NCBI GenBank assembly: GCA_016932335.1
Contig: JAFGCZ010000012.1
Span: forward strand, 186,001 to 250,000
DNA length: 64,000 bases
Direction: 5' to 3'
From: Opitutales bacterium
Lineage (GTDB): Bacteria; Verrucomicrobiota; Verrucomicrobiia; Opitutales; Oceanipulchritudinaceae
Shown here: piece by piece, positions 48,074 to 62,984 of the stretch
Layout of the letters: every line of letters begins with the position of its first letter
Position numbering within the stretch: position 1 is the first letter of the stretch
The notes under the pieces: generated by a model
The model's database searches: none
What the model was told of the DNA's origin: nothing
The model's input: the letters and a program-made list of their open reading frames with translations, nothing else
Program-made: the position numbers and the translations under genes

Positions 48074-49774
48074 ATGGCTAATATTTTGCTCTTAGATGAT
48101 AGTGACGTTGCTCAAAGAGCAATGCAGGGCATCCTTGCTCGAACGGATCATCGTATGGTTTGCTGCAGCAGCGTGGATGATGCATGGGAGTTTATTCTTC
48201 AGAATGTCGTTATCGACCTCATTTTTCTGGAGTTGAAGATTAAAGAAACTCAGGGATGGGTTTTACTTCAACGATTGAGGGAACACGGTTTGCTTAGCCG
48301 GATTCCGGTCGTCGTTTATACCAAGGTTGCCGATCGCAATGTGGTTCGCCGAATGCTGGCCATGAAGATCCAAAATTATTTGGTGAAGCCTTATAGCGAC
48401 GACAAGATTTTTGCCGAAATTGCCAAGGCGGAGTCGATTGCCTGGCGAAAGGCCCACTTGGAAGATGCAGACTCTTTTTGTGCGCAGATGAACCTTAAGC
48501 CGGAAGTGCTTAAACAGAAACGGGATCGCTTGCGGCCCATGATACGGGAATTAATTAAACCGCTTCAGGATGCCCTGCACCTTTGTTCTTTTGAAGAGAT
48601 TTCAGAACGAATGGAAAAACTTAAGGTTCGGGTGGAGGAATGCGGCTATTGGGGCCTTTTTGATCAGATTGAGTTGATGCTTGATGCTATTGAGCGCGCA
48701 GATTGGCCGCAGGTGGATAATTGTATCAAGGCTCTGGAATTTTCTGACAAATTACTCTACTGCCTCATTAATCCTGAACATCTTCCAGAGGGATTGATTA
48801 CGGAGGAAGAAGCCAATGCGGAACAAATTCGCAGGGAGAAAGAGAAATGGCTAAATGAAGACGCCATCCGTTCCTGCCCCATTGTCAATGCCAAGGAGAT
48901 CGCCGATAAGGTAAACAAGCTTCCTGGGTATCCCATGATTGATTCCGTTGCTGCGAAACTGTTGATGGCCTTGGAGGGAAGTTCTGTTAGGTTGTCTTCT
49001 TTGTTTGATCTAACGCAAAAGGATCCCGGATTTGCCGCGCAGATTCTCAAAGAAGCCGCAAAAATTGATCGAGAGCGGGAGGATCCTATCGAGGATCCTA
49101 AAATTGCGGTTCAACTTTTGGGCGAAAGTCGTCTAAAGGGGATTGCTCATAATATTAAGACAATCAAAGAGCACGATTTTGAGGCTGACCAAATGAACTG
49201 GCCCAAGTATTGGATGCACCAAATGGCCGTTGCCAGAATGTCGGCATATATGTGCGAACTGATGGAGTTGCACGGTTTTATGCCGACAGCTTATTGGGGT
49301 GGATTAATGCATGAGTTGGGGAAATTGTTGATCGCTCAACTCTATCCTTTTGGCTTTCAGGCTGTAGTGCGTTATTCACAGTCTCAGAAATGTTCTATGG
49401 CTTTTTCGGAGAAGAAATTTTTGGATTGTACCAGTAACGAGATAGGTGCTTATTCGGCTCAGGTGTTTGGGCTCCCGCGTGTGTACGGAAATATCATGCG
49501 ATGGATTAATAACCCGCAGAAAGCAACAGAAGACCAGGATATGGTCGCCTTAGTCAGTATGGCCAGAGATTTATGTGTTCGGTTTAAGCTTGGCAATAAC
49601 GGGGATATTTGCCTCGATCCATCACTTCCCTTGGATCAGTTCCCCGCTTGGGAAGTTTTGCGACTCCGCGTTTTTCCCAGCTTCGATCTCAGAAATTTCG
49701 AACGCAAACTCCAGATCTGGAGCCGCGAATTGAGAGAAGAGTTGACGGGGAAGCTGGCTCTTGCAGTCTCTTGA
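48074..49774 (+). CDS. Response regulator receiver fused to HDOD domain
   Basis: Receiver ANILLLDDSDVAQRAMQGILART...YLVKPYSDDKIFAEI; C-terminal HDOD LPGYPMIDSVAAKLLMALEGSSVRLSSLFDLTQKDPGFAAQILKEA...WGGLMHELGKLL. Confidence 0.82.
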   Translation: MANILLLDDSDVAQRAMQGILARTDHRMVCCSSVDDAWEFILQNVVIDLIFLELKIKETQGWVLLQRLREHGLLSRIPVVVYTKVADRNVVRRMLAMKIQNYLVKPYSDDKIFAEIAKAESIAWRKAHLEDADSFCAQMNLKPEVLKQKRDRLRPMIRELIKPLQDALHLCSFEEISERMEKLKVRVEECGYWGLFDQIELMLDAIERADWPQVDNCIKALEFSDKLLYCLINPEHLPEGLITEEEANAEQIRREKEKWLNEDAIRSCPIVNAKEIADKVNKLPGYPMIDSVAAKLLMALEGSSVRLSSLFDLTQKDPGFAAQILKEAAKIDREREDPIEDPKIAVQLLGESRLKGIAHNIKTIKEHDFEADQMNWPKYWMHQMAVARMSAYMCELMELHGFMPTAYWGGLMHELGKLLIAQLYPFGFQAVVRYSQSQKCSMAFSEKKFLDCTSNEIGAYSAQVFGLPRVYGNIMRWINNPQKATEDQDMVALVSMARDLCVRFKLGNNGDICLDPSLPLDQFPAWEVLRLRVFPSFDLRNFERKLQIWSRELREELTGKLALAVS

Positions 49775-49800
49775 TTTACTAACTACTAACCGAAGAAACT

Positions 49801-50688
49801 ATGAAAAAATTTCCCGCAATCCTGATTTTTATCGGAATGTTGATTGTTATAGGGCTGGTATTCGGATCCAGATGTGTTAAAACCATTGAGGCTGGAAACG
49901 TTGGTGTAGCCACATTGTTTGGCGATATTAAAGGCAAACCATATGGCGCCGGGTTGCACTTTGTGAACCCGCTCTATAAATGGACCATGTATGATATTCG
50001 TGAGCAACAGGTTACTGAGCGTGCGAATATGCCTAGCCAAGACCAGCTGCAAACGCAGATCGACGTGAGTGTGGTCTTTAATTTTAATGGTGAGATGGCC
50101 AGTGCCATCCTTGGTGAAACGGGGGATAGTGATCGTGTGATTGCCGTGCACATGATCCCCTCTCTCCGGTCGTTAATTCGCGAGCAAGGCAAATCTATTA
50201 CTAAGGCAGAGGATCTTTTCCTCAAATCAACGCAGGAGAGGTTGCAGAGTAAGCTCTACGAGGATCTGAGAGCCTATTTAGAACCAAAGGGGATCATCGT
50301 AAACAAGGTCTTTATTCGCGATATTAACCTGCCTCAGTTTATTACCCGTGCGATTGAATCCAAAAAGGAACGCGAGCAGGAAGTTCAGAAGCAAAAAGCA
50401 GAACTGGAGCGTTTCCGTACCGAACAACAGCAGAAAATTGCTCTGGCTGAAGCTGAGCGAGAAGCTGCTGAACAGGAAGCTATTAAACGCAAAGTGCTTG
50501 CGGATGCTCAGGCCTATGAAATTGAAAAGCTCAATACGGCCATCGCCGAAAATCCGGCGTATATCCAATTGCAGGCCCTGGAGGCATTGAAAGAGATCAG
50601 TAAAAATCCATCTTCAAAGGTCTATTTCATCAATGGAGACAGCCCTACGCCGCTTCCTCTGATGAATATGGGCGAGCCTCTCCGCTGA
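49801..50688 (+). CDS. Prohibitin/SPFH domain membrane protein
   Basis: N-terminal TM; VKTIEAGNVGVATLFGDIKGKPYGAGLHFVNPLYKWTMYDIREQQ; INLPQFITRAIESKKEREQEVQKQKAELERFRTEQQQKIALAEAEREA. Confidence 0.9.
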   Translation: MKKFPAILIFIGMLIVIGLVFGSRCVKTIEAGNVGVATLFGDIKGKPYGAGLHFVNPLYKWTMYDIREQQVTERANMPSQDQLQTQIDVSVVFNFNGEMASAILGETGDSDRVIAVHMIPSLRSLIREQGKSITKAEDLFLKSTQERLQSKLYEDLRAYLEPKGIIVNKVFIRDINLPQFITRAIESKKEREQEVQKQKAELERFRTEQQQKIALAEAEREAAEQEAIKRKVLADAQAYEIEKLNTAIAENPAYIQLQALEALKEISKNPSSKVYFINGDSPTPLPLMNMGEPLR

Positions 50689-50720
50689 GCCTCTCTTATT
50701 CCTGCTATTCTTTTAACTAA

Positions 50721-50745
50721 AGGCACGCTTAAGGCGTGCCTTTTT
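50721..50745. terminator. Terminator between SPFH gene and convergent NUDIX gene
   Basis: aaaggcacgcttaaggcgtgccttttta. Confidence 0.8.
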
Positions 50746-51274
50746 ATTGAGTGAACTGTTGTCCAAAAGCAAAACTCCAAAGCTTTGCATCGACTGCATC
50801 CCCTGAGGCCGTGTGTTCCTTTAGCCGTTCCCAAAGGGTATTCAAAGGCCAATTGAGCACTTCGATGATCTCTTCTGACTCATGGGCAGTATTTGTCTTT
50901 CCGGTAACTTTCACATGAATCATTGTGATGCATTCATCGGTCAATCCAGGGGATGAATAGATGCCCGGTCCCTCATATAAAACCTTTCCCAGATATCCTG
51001 TTTCTTCCTGCAGTTCTCTTAGTGCCGTAGTGGTAACGCTTTCATCTTCATCAATCAGCCCTGCTGGAAACTCGATCACATGCTTCCCGATGGCGTAGCG
51101 GTATTGGCGGATTAGAATAATCTCTCCATTGTCCGTTGTTGCGACAATGCCACAGGCCCCTCTATCGTTACAGCGTTTGGCATATTCCCAGTTCTTTCCG
51201 TTGGGAAGCTGTTTGTGTCTCAAATCGAGCCATTTTCCCGTATAAAGCAGTTCATCCCTGAATTCAGTGTCCAT
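50744..51274 (-). CDS. NUDIX hydrolase (ADP-ribose pyrophosphatase-like)
   Basis: EFPAGLIDEDESVTTTALRELQEETGYLGKVL: Nudix-box-like motif. Confidence 0.9.
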   Translation of the reverse strand: MDTEFRDELLYTGKWLDLRHKQLPNGKNWEYAKRCNDRGACGIVATTDNGEIILIRQYRYAIGKHVIEFPAGLIDEDESVTTTALRELQEETGYLGKVLYEGPGIYSSPGLTDECITMIHVKVTGKTNTAHESEEIIEVLNWPLNTLWERLKEHTASGDAVDAKLWSFAFGQQFTQ

Positions 51275-51305
51275 TCTCTATCTTTCTAGAAATCCATCAG
51301 GAGAG

Positions 51306-56846
<5,541 letters not shown>

Positions 56847-57032
56847 TACAGTGAACGCATGTATACTCTTGTCAACGATGAATCCTGTTCCCCTGTATTT
56901 TGTCAGTCACACAGCATAACCACTTTTTCCCATCCTCAAGAGCGATCCTTGAAAAATGTTAACTTGCCACTTTTCACCTGCTGTTGTGTAGTAATGGGGA
57001 ACCTGAAATATTCATCTCAAGTCTAAACTGTT

Positions 57033-57686
57033 ATGGCTAAAATAGGCGTTATTCTTTCCGGCTGTGGTGTCTTCGATGGCACTGAAATTCACGAGGCAAT
57101 TCTTACCATGCTGGCGTTGGAAAGGAGTGGCGCCGATGTTTTTTACTACGCACCGGATGCACCACAGATGCACGTGGTGGATCATTCTACGGGAACTCCA
57201 TCCGGTGAGCAGCGTAACATCCTTGCCGAGTCGGCCCGTATCAGCCGTGGGAATATCAAGCCTTTGAGTGAAGCAGATGCACAAACGCTGGATGCGGTTA
57301 TTGTTCCCGGTGGTTTTGGGGCTGCTAAAAATCTATGCACGTTTGCTGTAGCCGGAGCCTCAATGGAGGTTCGGCTGGATGTGGCCCGACTTTTGGAGTC
57401 TATGTTTGCTCAGAAAAAACCTCTGGGCTTTATCTGCATCGCTCCTGTGATCGCGGCCAAACTGTTTTCCGGCGCAGGTGTAGTGGTAACCGTGGGGGCT
57501 GCCGGGCAGCCTTCCGAGGCCATCGAGGCGATGGGCGCGGTTCACATTGTTAAAACGGCGGGAGAAATTCATGTCGACGAGGCCAACCGCATTGTCAGCA
57601 CGCCGGCCTACATGGTGGGGCAGAGTATGTCAGAGATTGCCGTGGGGATTGATCTTCTGGTCGCCGAAGTGCTGAAAAGAGCCTGA
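57033..57686 (+). CDS. elbB: ElbB-like glyoxalase (DJ-1/PfpI superfamily)
   Basis: MAKIGVILSGCGVFDGTEIHEAILTMLALERSGADV; VIVPGGFGAAKNLCTFA; LGFICIAPVIAAKLF. Confidence 0.92.
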   Translation: MAKIGVILSGCGVFDGTEIHEAILTMLALERSGADVFYYAPDAPQMHVVDHSTGTPSGEQRNILAESARISRGNIKPLSEADAQTLDAVIVPGGFGAAKNLCTFAVAGASMEVRLDVARLLESMFAQKKPLGFICIAPVIAAKLFSGAGVVVTVGAAGQPSEAIEAMGAVHIVKTAGEIHVDEANRIVSTPAYMVGQSMSEIAVGIDLLVAEVLKRA

Positions 57687-57736
57687 CTAAACTTGTGTAT
57701 TGCCTCTTTCATTCAAAAAGGTTTCAAGAAAAGCAG

Positions 57737-58174
57737 ATGTACAAAGCGTTCCTTATTGCCCTGGGCTCAGTCCTTTTTTCCGCTGCTTCACTTTCCGCTC
57801 AAATGGTTCCCGATGCTCCGGTTAAGAATTTTAAGCTTCCCGGATTTGATCGAGAGTCCGGATACCGGATCTGGGAGCTCAAGGGATCGGAGGTTGTTTA
57901 TCTCGATGAGAACCGTGTGCAGATTTCCGATATGGTCTTGACCAGCTTTAAGGGAGACTCCGGGATTGTTACCGATGTTGTTATTGAGAGTAACAAGGCC
58001 TTGATGCAGGTGAAGGAATCTTCCGCAGAAGGCACATCTCCTCTGCGTGTTACCGGTGACGGTTTTTCTATGGTCGGGCGTGATTGGACATGGGATGGTA
58101 AAACCAAAATTCTAACCATCGCCAAAGATGCTCGAGTTGTCTTCCAACAGGAACTAGATTATTTATTAAAATGA
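57737..58174 (+). CDS. LptC-like LPS export periplasmic protein
   Basis: Start at ATG 57737 gives signal peptide MYKAFLIALGSVLFSAASLSAQ; YRIWELKGSEVVYLDENRVQISDMVLTSFKGDSGIVTDVVIES; immediately precedes lptA/lptB-like genes. Confidence 0.65.
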   Translation: MYKAFLIALGSVLFSAASLSAQMVPDAPVKNFKLPGFDRESGYRIWELKGSEVVYLDENRVQISDMVLTSFKGDSGIVTDVVIESNKALMQVKESSAEGTSPLRVTGDGFSMVGRDWTWDGKTKILTIAKDARVVFQQELDYLLK

Positions 58175-58770
58175 AAGCTTTCCGATTCTTACCCGCCATT
58201 CTCCTTGCGTCGCAATCATTGCTGGCAGCACCGTCCAATGTCGGCTCACAGACGATTATCGACAGCGTCTCCCTACAGATGAAGGGAATGGAGGACCGCA
58301 ATTACTTCACTTTCACCGATGATGTTCGCGTGAAGAACCAGAATCTGACGATGACCTGCGATTCGCTTGAAGTCATCAGCCTGCGCGGCGGCGATGAAAA
58401 TGCCACCGTAGGTCAAATCGGAGCCATCGAGAGTATTATTGCCGTCGGCAATGTGGTTATACAACAGGCGGACCGCGTTGCATATGCCGGTAAAGCCGAA
58501 GTTGATCCCAACACAGGATCCGTTATCCTTTCAGAAAATCCCCGGATTGTTGATTCTCAGGCCATTGTTTCTGGATGGAAAATTATCCTCAACAAAGGAG
58601 ATAAAATTGCCAAGGTGCTGCCGTCTCCTGCCGGAAGTCTTATTTCCACCCGTTCTACGGTGACCCTTTCCGGGGATGCGCTTCCAGATATGACGTATGA
58701 CAACACGCCGCCTCCGGCCCCTGATGAAGAGCCCGCACCTGTTCAGGATACACCGATTCCTACTGAATAA
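58171..58770 (+). CDS. lptA: LptA/OstA-like LPS export periplasmic protein
   Basis: Signal peptide; NYFTFTDDVRVKNQNLTMTCDSLEVIS...AIESIIAVGNVVIQQADRVAYAGKAEVDPNTGSVILSENPRIVD; overlaps the previous gene by 4 nt. Confidence 0.8.
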   Translation: MKAFRFLPAILLASQSLLAAPSNVGSQTIIDSVSLQMKGMEDRNYFTFTDDVRVKNQNLTMTCDSLEVISLRGGDENATVGQIGAIESIIAVGNVVIQQADRVAYAGKAEVDPNTGSVILSENPRIVDSQAIVSGWKIILNKGDKIAKVLPSPAGSLISTRSTVTLSGDALPDMTYDNTPPPAPDEEPAPVQDTPIPTE

Positions 58771-58779
58771 TCCTACGCC

Positions 58780-59517
58780 ATGTCTGCTGATTCCCAAACT
58801 TGCATCCACACGAAAGGCCTCGTCAAAACCTACGGGAAAAAGACGGTCGTCAATGATGTCGATCTTACCGTTCGCTCCGGTGAAATTATCGGTTTGCTGG
58901 GGCCCAATGGTGCCGGAAAAACTACCAGTTTCTATATGATTGTGGGCCTGGTTCCGATGACGAAAGGGAAGGTTTTTTTGGATGATGAGGATATTTCCAA
59001 AACGCCTATGTACAAGCGTGCCCGCCTGGGGCTGGGCTACCTGCCGCAGGAACCTTCTATTTTCCGCCGATTAACTGTCAGGGATAATTTAAAGGCTGTG
59101 GCCGAAACCATGAAGCTGACCAAGGTTGAACGTAAGGAAAGTGTGGATTTCTTCCTCGAGGAATTGGGCCTTACCGGCATTGCCACGCAGCGTGCCTATA
59201 CCTTGAGCGGCGGCGAGCGGCGCCGTTTGGAGATTGCCCGTGCCTTGGTCACTCGCCCAAAATTTTTGTTGATGGATGAACCTTTCAGTGGAGTGGACCC
59301 CATCAGTGTGGCCGAAGTTCAGGAGATCGTTAAAGACCTGAAAACCAAAGGAATTGGTGTCCTCATTACCGACCACAATGTGCGAGAAACACTCCGCATC
59401 GTTGACCGAGCCTACCTTCTTCACCAAGGAAAAGTGCTTTGTGAGGGGGATAGCCAGGTGCTGATCAACGATCCCCAGAGCCGTAAATTCTACCTCGGCG
59501 AAAACTTTGATTTTTAA
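58780..59517 (+). CDS. lptB: LPS export ABC transporter ATP-binding protein
   Basis: GLLGPNGAGKTTSFYMIVGLV; LGLGYLPQEPSIFRRLTVRDNL; TLSGGERRRLEIARALVTRPKFLLMDEPFSGVDPISV. Confidence 0.95.
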   Translation: MSADSQTCIHTKGLVKTYGKKTVVNDVDLTVRSGEIIGLLGPNGAGKTTSFYMIVGLVPMTKGKVFLDDEDISKTPMYKRARLGLGYLPQEPSIFRRLTVRDNLKAVAETMKLTKVERKESVDFFLEELGLTGIATQRAYTLSGGERRRLEIARALVTRPKFLLMDEPFSGVDPISVAEVQEIVKDLKTKGIGVLITDHNVRETLRIVDRAYLLHQGKVLCEGDSQVLINDPQSRKFYLGENFDF

Positions 59518-59541
59518 TTAAACGCTTAACTTCTGCTTGCC

Positions 59542-60504
59542 ATGCCCCTAATTCCTAAGCCTAAAATTACGGAAAGTATTACTGTTCAGGACTTCTTTAA
59601 ACAAGGAGAAGAGCACTTGAAACTCACTCTTGTATCGGGTTCCGATGGAATGAAGAATCTGGTCAAAGACAAGAGTATCAATCGTCCGGCGCTGGCTTTG
59701 ACCGGGTATTATAAGAGCTTTGCTTTTAAGCGATTACAGGTGTTTGGAGCAGGAGAAATGGCTTACCTCAAAGACATCAAGGAAGACCATCAGTATAAGG
59801 TGCTTACGGAGATTGCCCGTAAACATGTGCCTTGTATGATCGTTTCCAGAAACTTGATTCCGACAAAGTCTATGTTTCAGGTGGCCGAGGAAAACCATAT
59901 CCCGCTGATTCGCACCTCCCTTACTTCCCGAGACTTTGTCAATACAGCGACCCTTCTTCTGGAGGATATGTTTGCCCCGCGTATTACCTTGCACGGTACA
60001 CTAATGGACGTTCGTGGTATCGGTGTGTTGATTCGCGGGGAAAGCGGAGTAGGGAAGAGCGAGTGTGCTCTGGCCCTCATCGAACGCGGTCACAATCTGG
60101 TGGCCGACGATATCGTATACATCAAGCTTATTGGTGAGCGCGAATTAGTCGGTAAGAGCTCTGATCTGAACCGCGGCTACATGGAATGCCGCGGTCTGGG
60201 GATCGTGAATATTGCGGAGCTGTTTGGTGTGCGTTCTGTTCGCCTTGAGAAGGTTATAAACCTGGTGATTACCTTTAAAGAGTGGAAGCAGGGGATGGAT
60301 GAGGAGCGGACGGGCCTTGAGGAAGAGTTCTTTGATACTCTGGGACAGAAGATTCCTCACATTCAGCTGCCGATTCGTCCCGGTCGAGATATGGCTCGTC
60401 TGGTCGAAGTTGCGGCAATGGTGCAGGCTATGAAGCGTATGGGTCATAATTCAGCCGAATCCTTCAATCAGCGGCTCATTGCCCATATGGATCAGGCTCA
60501 TTGA
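59542..60504 (+). CDS. hprK: HPr(Ser) kinase/phosphorylase
   Basis: [87 protein letters not shown]. Confidence 0.95.
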   Translation: MPLIPKPKITESITVQDFFKQGEEHLKLTLVSGSDGMKNLVKDKSINRPALALTGYYKSFAFKRLQVFGAGEMAYLKDIKEDHQYKVLTEIARKHVPCMIVSRNLIPTKSMFQVAEENHIPLIRTSLTSRDFVNTATLLLEDMFAPRITLHGTLMDVRGIGVLIRGESGVGKSECALALIERGHNLVADDIVYIKLIGERELVGKSSDLNRGYMECRGLGIVNIAELFGVRSVRLEKVINLVITFKEWKQGMDEERTGLEEEFFDTLGQKIPHIQLPIRPGRDMARLVEVAAMVQAMKRMGHNSAESFNQRLIAHMDQAH

Positions 60505-61038
60505 TCACATAATTACGCATTATAGCCCATTAAGGATTGTTTTGGCCCGATTAGACGCGCTTATAGAAAATTTTCCTGCGCAGGATAAAAATCTAGATTT
60601 TTTTTTGAGAACAAAGTGTCCCATGTCCGAAAATCCTTCATTTTAAAGGGCTAGCCCATATGCCAATTTTGTAAATCGTTGAGACGATTCTGTAACCTTT
60701 TTGGGACTTTTTTTAATGTGAATAACTTGTGAGCAAGTTGGGCTTGAAAACTTTTCCCATCGGTGGATTACTGGTTCCCGTTGCCCCGAAAATCATTTTC
60801 TGACCAATTTGTTGTCTTATGTATTCTACTCCTGTTTAACTGTTTTTTGTAAAATTGTAAGTATTTGGATCTTAGTGTGTTGAGTCTTTTCCTTTGGAAA
60901 TTGAACCCTCCGTTGTTTTTGCCTTGATACCCGATCCAATTCGCGCTGTAGTAGTCTTCCGTTCTGCTGAGCGCTATCCGTCCCTGTTGTTTCTTTTGAA
61001 TACCGTCCTTGTGAACAATTTAGTTTTCTTCCGTCCCA
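60505..61038. other. Candidate replication origin region (oriC) upstream of dnaA
   Basis: ~530-bp noncoding gap before dnaA; TGTGAATAA at 60717-60725 (= TTATTCACA, fits TTATNCACA), degenerate boxes TGTGAGCAA nearby and TGTGAACAA at 61010-61018, A/T-rich tract near 60580-60610. Confidence 0.45.
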
Positions 61039-62469
61039 ATGTCTAACCTCTCCATAACAGATAATCTTTGGAATAGCGTCAAAGAAGCGTTGCGGGATTT
61101 ATTTCCTGGAGACATTTTTGAAACGTGGTTTTCAAACTTGGTGTGCGCCCGCTCCGGTGATGGTTATCTTGTTTTGCGTGCCCAGACCGATTTCGCTGCG
61201 ATCTGGATTGAGGATAATTATCTTGGGCTTATTCGCGAAAAGGCCAGCAGCATCAGCGGGCAGAATATTTCTGTTTCTCTGGAAACTTCTGCCTCTTCTG
61301 AGATGGAGGAAATTCAGCCTGTTGCGCAATCAGACCGTTTCACCGCTTCCGGTGTGAACTTGGGTGAGGATCGCAGGCGTGTAGATCATCTTTCCTCTAG
61401 GATTGATAATGTCAGAAAACCTGCTCCGGTTACGGCTCAGAAACTCAATCTTAACCCGAAGAATACCTTCGACAATTTCATTGTTGGGCCCAGTAACCAG
61501 CTTTCCCATGCCGCCAGCCTAGCTGTGGCCGAGGCTCCGGGGAAAGCTTACAACCCGCTCTTCCTCTACGGGGAAACGGGGTTGGGTAAAACTCACCTGA
61601 TGCATGCCATTGCTCACACGATTGTGAAGCAGAATACCGCGGCTAAGATTGTTTATGTATCCTGCGAGAAATTCACCAATGAATTTATGCGGGCGATTCG
61701 TGATAATACCTTGGATAAGTTCCGTAAGTTTTATCGTACGGTGGATGCGCTCCTTATTGATGACATCCAGTTCCTTGAAGGGAAAGAGCGCACTCAGGAT
61801 GAGTTCTTCCATACATTTAATGACCTTTTTGATTCACAGAAACAGCTTTGTCTGACCAGTGACCGTCCTGCCAGCGAAATTTCCCGTTTGGAAAGCCGTT
61901 TGGTCAGTCGTTTCCAGTGGGGTATGGTTACCGATATTCAGCCACCTGACTTGGAAACTCGTCTGGCCATTATCTCCAAGAAAGCTGCGGCTTTGAACTA
62001 TCGGATTTCGCCGGAAATTCTCCAATTCCTTGCTCAACGGATTACTCGCAATGTGCGCCGTATGGAGGGCGCCTTGATCAAGGTGGCTACTTATGCCTCA
62101 TTGATTAAGCAACCTCTAGATATGGATAAAGCCGAGCAGTTGGTGCAGGATATCCTGCAGGAGGAGGCGCAGAATCAGGTCACTATCGAGAAGATTCAGA
62201 AAAAGGTAGTAGAATACTATGATCTGCGTCTGGCCGATATGTCCAGCAAGCGCCGTCCCAATAATATCGCCTTCCCACGTCAGGTGGCCATGTACCTCTG
62301 TCGGATTCTAACGAACCATCCGCTCAAGGAGATCGGAGAGTCTTTTGGCGGGCGCGATCACGGAACGGTTATCCACGCCTGCAAAACGGTGGAAAACCTC
62401 ATGGAGCAGGATGCTACCGTAAAACGCAGTGTTCAGTTTATTACCAATCAACTTTCCAAGGCTCTCTAA
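61039..62469 (+). CDS. dnaA: Chromosomal replication initiator DnaA
   Basis: NPLFLYGETGLGKTHLMHAIAH, DALLIDDIQFLEGKERTQDEFFHTFN, C-terminal KEIGESFGGRDHGTVIHACKTVE. Confidence 0.97.
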   Translation: MSNLSITDNLWNSVKEALRDLFPGDIFETWFSNLVCARSGDGYLVLRAQTDFAAIWIEDNYLGLIREKASSISGQNISVSLETSASSEMEEIQPVAQSDRFTASGVNLGEDRRRVDHLSSRIDNVRKPAPVTAQKLNLNPKNTFDNFIVGPSNQLSHAASLAVAEAPGKAYNPLFLYGETGLGKTHLMHAIAHTIVKQNTAAKIVYVSCEKFTNEFMRAIRDNTLDKFRKFYRTVDALLIDDIQFLEGKERTQDEFFHTFNDLFDSQKQLCLTSDRPASEISRLESRLVSRFQWGMVTDIQPPDLETRLAIISKKAAALNYRISPEILQFLAQRITRNVRRMEGALIKVATYASLIKQPLDMDKAEQLVQDILQEEAQNQVTIEKIQKKVVEYYDLRLADMSSKRRPNNIAFPRQVAMYLCRILTNHPLKEIGESFGGRDHGTVIHACKTVENLMEQDATVKRSVQFITNQLSKAL

Positions 62470-62484
62470 GAGAGCCTTTCTTTT
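62458..62484 (+). terminator. Terminator overlapping dnaA stop codon
   Basis: aaggctctctaagagagcctttctttt. Confidence 0.7.
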
Positions 62485-62504
62485 ACCTTCCATTGAATTT
62501 TAGC

Positions 62505-62948
62505 ATGAAATTATCATCGGAGCAGCAACTCAAAATTAAGGAATGGATTGACGGTGGAGCCTCTCTGTCTGATGTCCAGAAGCAGCTCGATTCTGAGCTG
62601 GGGATTCGCATGACTTATATGGAAGTTCGTTTCCTTATCGATGATCTTAATATCGAGCTCCAAAAGCCTGTAATTCCTGAACCGAAGGAAGAGGATGAAG
62701 ATGATTCCGAGTTAATGCCCGAATCGGTTCAAGTGTCTCTGGATCGTATAACCCGTCCCGGAAGTGTTATCAGTGGTACGGTCACATTCAGCGACGGGGT
62801 GAATGCGGATTGGTCTCTTGATCAGATGGGACGCCTAGGCTTTGGTTGCAAAATCGAAGGCTATAGCCCTTCACAGGAAGATATGCAGGATTTCCAGTTG
62901 CAGCTGCGTGATCTGCTTTCCCGTAAGGGGATGACTGGAGGTCTTTGA
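62505..62948 (+). CDS. Conserved hypothetical protein downstream of dnaA
   Basis: ORF MKLSSEQQLKIKEWIDGGASLSDVQKQLDSELGIRMTYMEVRFLIDDLNIELQKP...; HTH-like N-terminus plus acidic linker. Start at ATG 62505 preferred over 62493. Confidence 0.65.
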   Translation: MKLSSEQQLKIKEWIDGGASLSDVQKQLDSELGIRMTYMEVRFLIDDLNIELQKPVIPEPKEEDEDDSELMPESVQVSLDRITRPGSVISGTVTFSDGVNADWSLDQMGRLGFGCKIEGYSPSQEDMQDFQLQLRDLLSRKGMTGGL

Positions 62949-62955
62949 GTTTGAT

Positions 62956-62984
62956 TGTGTCCTGAATGAATCTTCAGGACACAA
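62956..62984. terminator. Hairpin/terminator between convergent genes, overlapping feoB stop
   Basis: tgtgtcctgaatgaatcttcaggacacaaaaa: 10-bp perfect stem. Confidence 0.6.
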
